A DNA stretch of 10,504 bases, from the NCBI GenBank assembly GCA_029054965.1, contig JAIDEF010000025.1:1-10504 (forward strand), given 5' to 3'. Position 1 is the first letter of the stretch. Every line of letters begins with the position of its first letter. The notes beneath the pieces were generated by a model, which saw only the letters and a program-made list of their open reading frames with translations, did not search any database and was not told the origin of the DNA. This stretch comes from Eubacterium sp. (GTDB lineage Bacteria; Bacillota; Clostridia; Oscillospirales; Acutalibacteraceae). This document shows positions 6,640-10,504 of the stretch, piece after piece. A program made the translations under genes and the position numbers.

Positions 6640-8098
6640 TTACATCCCCTCCCGATACCTCTTTAGATAACTGTTCACGGCGCACCTTCATATCAGCTCT
6701 TATACCCTCAAGCTTTTTGCCTGTAAGATCATAGAAAAGATAAGGAACAATAGACAGCAAGCCAAGCAAATATGGAATGATTGTGAATAATGCCCATATG
6801 TATAAATCCGTATGCTCGCCCTTAATTGTTACCTGCTCACCTGCTGCATTTTTAACAAATTGAAGTCCGATAACCGGAAGTAATGCAGTGCCAAGTGATG
6901 TTGAAATTGAACCTGTGAGCTTGCCCACAAAGGTCAAAACAGAGAAGGATACACCTTCATTTCTCTCACCTGTTTTCCATTCCATATAATCAACGGTATC
7001 ACCAATCATTTCTGTGGGTATAACCATATTGATTGTGTTAAAGAAAGAGAAAATGAAATTCTGAATCATAAGAAGAACAGAAATAACAACTATGTTTGAA
7101 TTATAAAAGCCCAGTCCGATAAGGAATACAAGGGAGCTGACAACTGCACGGCATATTATATTTAGCAGTACAATCTGCCTGTTATCAAATTTCTTCTTAA
7201 GCTTTGGAATCAAAAGATATGTTAAAAATCCAAAAATAGTTCCCGGAAGATTTATCCACAAAACAGCAGAGTTCAGGTTTAAAACCTCAGAATAATAATA
7301 TGTCTGGAATACACCTGCAAGTCCGGCTAATGCACCTATAACATTACCAATAATAATAAGCATCAAAGGCTTATTTTTAATCATAACCTTAAAGCCCTCA
7401 AGAACAGACGGCTCCTTTACGGACTGAACAACTCGTTCCTTTGTCTTTCTTCCTGCAAGAGAAAACAGACCTAAAATCATAATCGCTGCGATTATAGCCA
7501 ATATCAGGAAATCCTGTGAAAGAGTCAGCTCCCAAACATGGTTGTTTGAAAGGTCCATCATAACAACCAACAAAGGTGTTGCCAATCCGCCAAAAATGCT
7601 TGAAATCAATCTTGCACTTGAAATTGCTCTTGTTCTGTCTGACGGTGACGGAGAAATAGCTGTACTCATCCCCCAAAACGGAACATCGCCTATTGTATAG
7701 AAAAATTCCCATATAAAGTACGATATATACATATATACAATTTTAACAGTAGCTGTTTTTGCATCTGCTAAAATCTCCGGTCCTGCAAAAAGCATAATTG
7801 TTGCTATTGACAACGGAATCGGAACAAAAAGAAGATATGGCCTGAGCTTTCCATAACGTGTTCTCGTTTTATCAATCAGACCACCCATAATCGGATCATT
7901 GATTGTGTCCCATATTCCAAGAACGATAATCATTGTAGCAACTGCCTGCTCAGGAATTCCGAAAACCTTTGTGAAAAACAGCGAAAGATAGCCACCTGCC
8001 ACAAGATTATAGCCGAATACCTGACCTGCATTAGCAAAGCCATATGCTAAATTTTCCTTTACACCTACATAGCGTTTTTCATTTCCCTTCTCAGCCAT
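6632..8098 (-). CDS. GPH-family (MelB-like) sugar:cation symporter
   Basis: This 488-aa protein resembles the glycoside-pentoside-hexuronide:cation symporters of the major facilitator superfamily, inner-membrane carriers that couple sugar uptake to Na+ or H+. The N-terminal half holds the family hallmark WDTIND (D64 and D68, matching cation-site residues D55 and D59 of E. coli MelB). It is followed by the loop DKTRTRYGKLRPY (residues 76-88). About twelve hydrophobic segments span the length, which is normal for the family. The substrate cannot be read from sequence, and no sugar-degrading enzyme or sugar regulator lies in the window. The ATG has AGGAGGGGG about 5 nt upstream. It is first in a three-gene unit with two membrane proteins of unknown function, placed after a strong terminator, so it probably has its own promoter. 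Confidence 0.9.
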   Translation of the reverse strand: MAEKGNEKRYVGVKENLAYGFANAGQVFGYNLVAGGYLSLFFTKVFGIPEQAVATMIIVLGIWDTINDPIMGGLIDKTRTRYGKLRPYLLFVPIPLSIATIMLFAGPEILADAKTATVKIVYMYISYFIWEFFYTIGDVPFWGMSTAISPSPSDRTRAISSARLISSIFGGLATPLLVVMMDLSNNHVWELTLSQDFLILAIIAAIMILGLFSLAGRKTKERVVQSVKEPSVLEGFKVMIKNKPLMLIIIGNVIGALAGLAGVFQTYYYSEVLNLNSAVLWINLPGTIFGFLTYLLIPKLKKKFDNRQIVLLNIICRAVVSSLVFLIGLGFYNSNIVVISVLLMIQNFIFSFFNTINMVIPTEMIGDTVDYMEWKTGERNEGVSFSVLTFVGKLTGSISTSLGTALLPVIGLQFVKNAAGEQVTIKGEHTDLYIWALFTIIPYLLGLLSIVPYLFYDLTGKKLEGIRADMKVRREQLSKEVSGGDVNE

Positions 8099-8127
8099 AG
8101 TTCCCCCTCCTGCTGATATTATTCATA

Positions 8128-8133
8128 ATTATA
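8128..8133 (-). promoter_or_regulatory. Possible -10 element for the symporter unit
   Basis: A perfect TATAAT lies on the minus strand about 30 nt before the symporter ATG, downstream of the terminator T-tract. The hexamer 17 nt upstream (GTGTCA) is a poor -35. A consensus TTGACA (8162-8157) sits 23 nt away inside the terminator stem, which is too far for this box. A second box, TATTAT (8141-8136), is 15 nt from that TTGACA. A promoter here is expected after a terminator, but which boxes are used is unclear. Confidence 0.45.
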
Positions 8134-8140
8134 CTATAAT

Positions 8141-8169
8141 AAAAAAGGGCTGACACTGTCAACCCTTTT
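8141..8169 (-). terminator. Rho-independent terminator after the lipoprotein gene
   Basis: The minus strand forms an 11-bp stem (AAAAGGGTTGA with TCAGCCCTTTT, one G-U pair) around a 5-nt CAGTG loop, followed by further T residues. It lies 20 nt after the lipoprotein stop and ends the aroQ-efp unit. Confidence 0.9.
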
Positions 8170-8189
8170 AGTAAAATATTTAATTCAGC

Positions 8190-8675
8190 TTACTCTGCAG
8201 TTGTATCGGTTGTTCCTTTTGCAGAATAATCTGCAACACGGTTTTCCATCTCAGAATACTCGTTTGTATTCATATCCTTTTTCAGCACCTTTGTACCATC
8301 AAAGGAAATAAGATATTCACCGACTGTTTTCATTGAAAAAGTTTTAGTGCCGTCATCAGATGTTGAATCCTCATTCTGCGTAACTATATTGGCAACAACC
8401 TTTACATAATTGCCGCCATCATGCTCATAGCCGTTTGAGGCAACCATAATACTGTAATCCTCAGCCACATCCTGAAGTCCAAGCTCCTCAACGGTATAAT
8501 AATTCTTAATATAGTTTATAGCATCTGAATCCTTGATTTTTGCATCTGCAGTAGTTACCTGACCTGACGGAAGTGTACTTTCAGTAGTGCTTTCATCGTC
8601 TTTTTTGTCAGCAGTACAGCCTGCAAAAACTGCAATAAGCACAGCAGCAAGAAGGATAGAGATTAATTTTTTCAT
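8190..8675 (-). CDS. Small predicted lipoprotein of unknown function
   Basis: The 161-aa product starts MKKLISILLAAVLIAVFAGC, a classic lipoprotein signal: basic start, hydrophobic core and lipobox-like FAGC with C20 as the lipid-attachment Cys. A low-complexity Asp/Ser/Thr-rich spacer follows (about 21-45), then a small domain (about 48-150) with strand-like patterns, and a Thr-rich end. The product should be anchored outside the cytoplasmic membrane. I do not recognise the domain. I chose ATG 8675 because it gives the complete signal peptide. A longer in-frame reading to 8780 only adds residues overlapping the upstream gene. It starts 4 nt after the stop of the Cys-rich gene with only a weak GAGG, so it is probably translationally coupled. 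A terminator follows. Confidence 0.85.
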   Translation of the reverse strand: MKKLISILLAAVLIAVFAGCTADKKDDESTTESTLPSGQVTTADAKIKDSDAINYIKNYYTVEELGLQDVAEDYSIMVASNGYEHDGGNYVKVVANIVTQNEDSTSDDGTKTFSMKTVGEYLISFDGTKVLKKDMNTNEYSEMENRVADYSAKGTTDTTAE

Positions 8676-8679
8676 ATCA

Positions 8680-9114
8680 TCAGTCCTCGTCGCAGCAATC
8701 ACATTCCTCTTCAATTTCAAATTCAAGCATCTCACCGCAGTTCGGACAAGGAATTGTACCGCCGAGAACAGTTTCCTCATCTACTGTGATTTCAGCACCG
8801 CAGAGAGGGCACTCAACCTCAAACTCTTCGCACTCATCACCGCAGTCGCAGCAATCGTCACAATCACAGTCACAAAAATCAAAATCATCATCTTCGTCGA
8901 GAAGATAATCCTCAACCTCAGCTAAGTCCTCATCAACAGCATCAATCTGCTCAGCCATAAGCTCCATGCCCTCGGTTACATCATCAATATCCTCACAAAG
9001 ATTTGTTAAAACATCAACAATAGCATTAAAAACCTTGGTTTCCTTTTTGTTTGCATCCAAATCAAGTCCGTCAAGCAGACCCTTTAAATAGCCCAAGCTC
9101 TCAATAGTTTCCAT
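8680..9114 (-). CDS. Acidic Cys-rich protein, CD1247 N-terminal-domain-like
   Basis: This 144-aa, very acidic protein has three parts. Residues 1-75 are helical and probably coiled-coil (GYLKGLLDGLDLD, then DEDLAEVEDYLLDED), resembling the N-terminal domain of clostridial CD1247-like proteins. Residues 81-95 form a cluster of seven Cys among Asp (CDCDCDDCCDC at 81-91, plus C95). Residues 102-126 carry CPLC and CPNC, a zinc-ribbon arrangement, and the end has C138, C140 and C141. In total 15 of 144 residues are Cys. There is no signal peptide or membrane segment, so it should be cytoplasmic and metal-binding. The ribosome binding site AAAGGAG is well placed before ATG 9114. It lies 36 nt after efp in the same apparent operon. 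The family name rests on recognition of the N-terminal pattern; the function is unknown. Confidence 0.85.
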   Translation of the reverse strand: METIESLGYLKGLLDGLDLDANKKETKVFNAIVDVLTNLCEDIDDVTEGMELMAEQIDAVDEDLAEVEDYLLDEDDDFDFCDCDCDDCCDCGDECEEFEVECPLCGAEITVDEETVLGGTIPCPNCGEMLEFEIEEECDCCDED

Positions 9115-9150
9115 AATAAAGCTCCTTTATATTTTTGTAAAATAAACTAA

Positions 9151-9708
9151 TTATGCTCTTTCCATATATTCACATGTTCTTGTATCAATTCTGATCATAT
9201 CGCCTTCGTTAATGAAAAGCGGAACACGGATTTCTGCACCGGTTTCAACCTTTGCAGGCTTAAGAGTATTTGTTGCAGTATTGCCTTTAAGACCAGGCTC
9301 AGTTTCAGTAACCTCAAGTGTTACGAAGGTAGGCGGCTCAACACCGAAAACCTTGCCCTTGTATGAAAGGATACGGCAAATCTCGTTTTCCTTAACATAC
9401 TTAAAGTTGTCTGACAAATCAGCCTCAGCAACAGGAACCATGTCAAAGGTTTCATTATCCATAAAATAGTATAATCCGTCATCACTGTATGAGTAAGCCA
9501 TTTCTCTTCTCTCAATAAATGCAGTCGGGAATTTAGCTGACGGATTGTAGCTCTTTTCTGTCACTGCACCTGTGATAACATTCTTAGTTTTTGTTCTTAC
9601 GAAAGCAGCACCCTTACCCGGCTTTACATGCTGGAACTCAACAACCTGCAATACGTTGCCGTCCTCTTCAAATGTAACGCCGTTTCTGAAATCACCTGCT
9701 GATACCAT
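9151..9708 (-). CDS. efp: Elongation factor P
   Basis: EF-P binds ribosomes stalled on consecutive prolines, between the P and E sites, and helps peptide bond formation. The 185-aa product has the full bacterial length with three beta-barrel domains: KOW-like at about 1-65, OB-fold at about 66-127, and the C-terminal domain ending [11 protein letters not shown]. The conserved loop is [10 protein letters not shown], placing K32 at the tip where many bacteria modify the residue (position 34 in E. coli, 32 in B. subtilis). No modification enzyme is encoded here, so its state is unknown. The ATG has GGAGG about 8 nt upstream. It follows aroQ by 47 nt with no terminator between, so both are likely transcribed from the promoter before aroQ. 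Confidence 0.97.
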   Translation of the reverse strand: MVSAGDFRNGVTFEEDGNVLQVVEFQHVKPGKGAAFVRTKTKNVITGAVTEKSYNPSAKFPTAFIERREMAYSYSDDGLYYFMDNETFDMVPVAEADLSDNFKYVKENEICRILSYKGKVFGVEPPTFVTLEVTETEPGLKGNTATNTLKPAKVETGAEIRVPLFINEGDMIRIDTRTCEYMERA

Positions 9709-9755
9709 AATTTATACCTCCAAGATTTATAATCTTAATTTCTTACTTTACCATT

Positions 9756-10193
9756 TTATATTATTTCAAGCAATAAATCAATACCCATTTTATAGCTATC
9801 TTTGCCGTAACCGCAAATTTGTTTGACACAAACGTCTGTTATAACAGAAATTTTTCTGAAATCCTCTCTTTTGTGTATGTCTGACATATGCACCTCCACA
9901 AAAGGAGTGAACTCGCTGACTGCCTCAATCGCATCACGGATTGCATAAGAATAATGAGTATAAGCACCCGCATTAATGACAACTCCGTCAAATTCATCCT
10001 TACTCTCGTGTATAATGTCAATTAAATCACCTTCGTGATTAGACTGAAAAAATGTCATTTTGGCACCATTAGCCTTGCCGTAAAGCTTAAGCTCATCATT
10101 AATCTGCTTTAAAGTTTCACCGCCGTAGACATTCTTTTTTCTTATGCCCGTCATATTAAGATTAGGACCATTTAAAACGAGTATCTTTTTCAT
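9756..10193 (-). CDS. aroQ: Type II 3-dehydroquinate dehydratase
   Basis: This enzyme converts 3-dehydroquinate to 3-dehydroshikimate, the third step of the shikimate pathway to aromatic amino acids, in the cytoplasm. The 145-aa length is typical of the small dodecameric type II family. Conserved features are LNGPNLN (7-13), the lid-loop Arg R18 with catalytic Tyr Y23 in the VYGG context, N74 and H80 in INAGAYTHYS, and H102 in EVHMSDIHKRE with R109. In the last motif D105 replaces the Asn more usual after Ser. I chose ATG 10193. An in-frame GTG at 10205 lies about where transcription should begin and has no ribosome binding site. The weak GGTGAT and very short leader suggest unusual initiation. 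It heads the aroQ-efp unit; no other shikimate gene is in the window. Confidence 0.95.
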   Translation of the reverse strand: MKKILVLNGPNLNMTGIRKKNVYGGETLKQINDELKLYGKANGAKMTFFQSNHEGDLIDIIHESKDEFDGVVINAGAYTHYSYAIRDAIEAVSEFTPFVEVHMSDIHKREDFRKISVITDVCVKQICGYGKDSYKMGIDLLLEII

Positions 10194-10210
10194 ATTTATC
10201 ACCAAGAAAT

Positions 10211-10239
10211 ATATTAATCCAATTTATACCTTAAGTCAA
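10211..10239 (-). promoter_or_regulatory. Sigma-A type promoter of the aroQ-efp unit
   Basis: The minus strand carries TTGACT (10239-10234), a 17-nt spacer, and TAATAT (10216-10211). The -35 begins right after the T-tract of the rpsU terminator. Transcription should start near 10204, leaving a leader of only about 11 nt before the aroQ ATG. Confidence 0.75.
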
Positions 10240-10276
10240 TAAAAAAATATGAGAGTACACAAATGTACTCTCATAT
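10240..10276 (-). terminator. Rho-independent terminator of rpsU
   Basis: The minus strand forms a perfect 13-bp stem (ATATGAGAGTACA with TGTACTCTCATAT, plus arms 10247-10259 and 10264-10276) with a TTTG tetraloop, followed by a run of T. It lies 16 nt after the rpsU stop. The symmetric arms also give some potential to terminate on the other strand, but no plus-strand gene is seen. Confidence 0.93.
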
Positions 10277-10292
10277 GTAGCTTGCCATTGGC

Positions 10293-10469
10293 TTACTTAA
10301 ACTTTCTTTTACGAGCAGCCTCGCTCTTCTTTTTACGAGCAACAGATGGCTTTTCATAATGCTCTCTCTTACGAACTTCCTGGATAATACCATCACGAGA
10401 AGTCTGGCGCTTAAATCTGCGGAGTGCGCTGTCGAGAGTTTCATTCTCTTTAACTTTTACTTGGCTCAT
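10293..10469 (-). CDS. rpsU: Small ribosomal subunit protein bS21
   Basis: Translating the minus strand from ATG 10469 gives a 58-aa basic protein that is bS21 over its whole length. It begins [20 protein letters not shown], continues with [20 protein letters not shown], and ends in the Lys/Arg-rich tail [14 protein letters not shown]. The family is 57-70 aa in Firmicutes, so this is complete. bS21 is a late-assembling 30S protein near the anti-Shine-Dalgarno region and helps translation initiation. The ribosome binding site GGGAGGG is about 6 nt before ATG. Its promoter must lie beyond the window edge, since only 35 nt precede the start. A strong terminator follows at once, so it is apparently not co-transcribed with aroQ. 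Confidence 0.96.
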   Translation of the reverse strand: MSQVKVKENETLDSALRRFKRQTSRDGIIQEVRKREHYEKPSVARKKKSEAARKRKFK

Positions 10470-10504
10470 TCAAATCCCTCCCTTTTCCTCTTTCGGGGGT
10501 ATTT

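Noticed and set aside
7398..7712. 104-codon minus-strand frame inside the symporter gene
   Set aside because: It is a shadow frame wholly inside the well-supported GPH symporter reading frame and has no recognisable protein features.
8676..8780. N-terminal extension of the lipoprotein reading frame up to 8780
   Set aside because: It overlaps the Cys-rich gene and would bury the clear lipoprotein signal peptide that begins at 8675.
8920..8990. Acidic helical stretch in the Cys-rich protein considered as a calcium-binding EF-hand
   Set aside because: The Asp/Glu spacing does not follow the 12-residue EF-hand loop; it looks like an acidic coiled coil.
9722..9736. Perfect 6-bp inverted repeat (AAGATT-ATA-AATCTT) just before the efp ribosome binding site
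   Set aside because: A 3-nt loop with AT-rich arms makes a weak hairpin; I see no reason to call it a regulator without conservation data.

Overview
The window looks like ordinary chromosome from an AT-rich Firmicute of class Clostridia, plausibly Oscillospiraceae/Ruminococcaceae. This rests on the style of the proteins, the strong AGGAGG-type ribosome binding sites, the T-box leader and the aroQ-efp neighbourhood; the exact genus cannot be read from the sequence. Every gene I can support lies on the minus strand, so transcription runs from high to low coordinates. No rRNA, tRNA, CRISPR, insertion sequence, phage gene or integration scar was seen.

In transcription order, the first unit is rpsU (ribosomal protein S21), closed by a perfect 13-bp terminator. 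Directly after it, a TTGACT-17-TAATAT promoter drives aroQ (type II 3-dehydroquinase), efp (elongation factor P), an acidic protein with a Cys/Asp-rich cluster and a zinc-ribbon-like tail, and a small predicted lipoprotein. This second unit ends at a strong terminator at 8143-8169. The third unit holds a GPH-family (MelB-like) sugar:cation symporter, a zinc-ribbon multi-pass membrane protein overlapping it, and a single-pass anchored protein of unknown function. No clear terminator follows the third unit.

The last unit is the most informative. A good promoter (TTGACT-17-TATTAT) starts a leader of about 375 nt before the aspS start codon. The leader is a T-box riboswitch with a recognisable stem I, T-box motif and competing terminator. 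It precedes aspS-gatC-gatA-gatB, and a terminator after gatB closes the operon. The three gat genes are tightly coupled: gatC and gatA abut, and gatA and gatB overlap by 4 nt. Together these encode aspartyl-tRNA synthetase and the Asp-tRNA(Asn)/Glu-tRNA(Gln) amidotransferase.

The codon at the specifier position of the T-box reads best as AAC (Asn), not an Asp codon, and the AspRS carries the RDHGG His typical of non-discriminating enzymes. The coherent reading is an operon for tRNA-dependent asparagine formation: AspRS puts Asp on tRNA(Asn), GatCAB amidates it, and uncharged tRNA(Asn) switches the operon on. This is the best candidate for close study; the components are known families, so it is a regulatory reading and not a new class of system.
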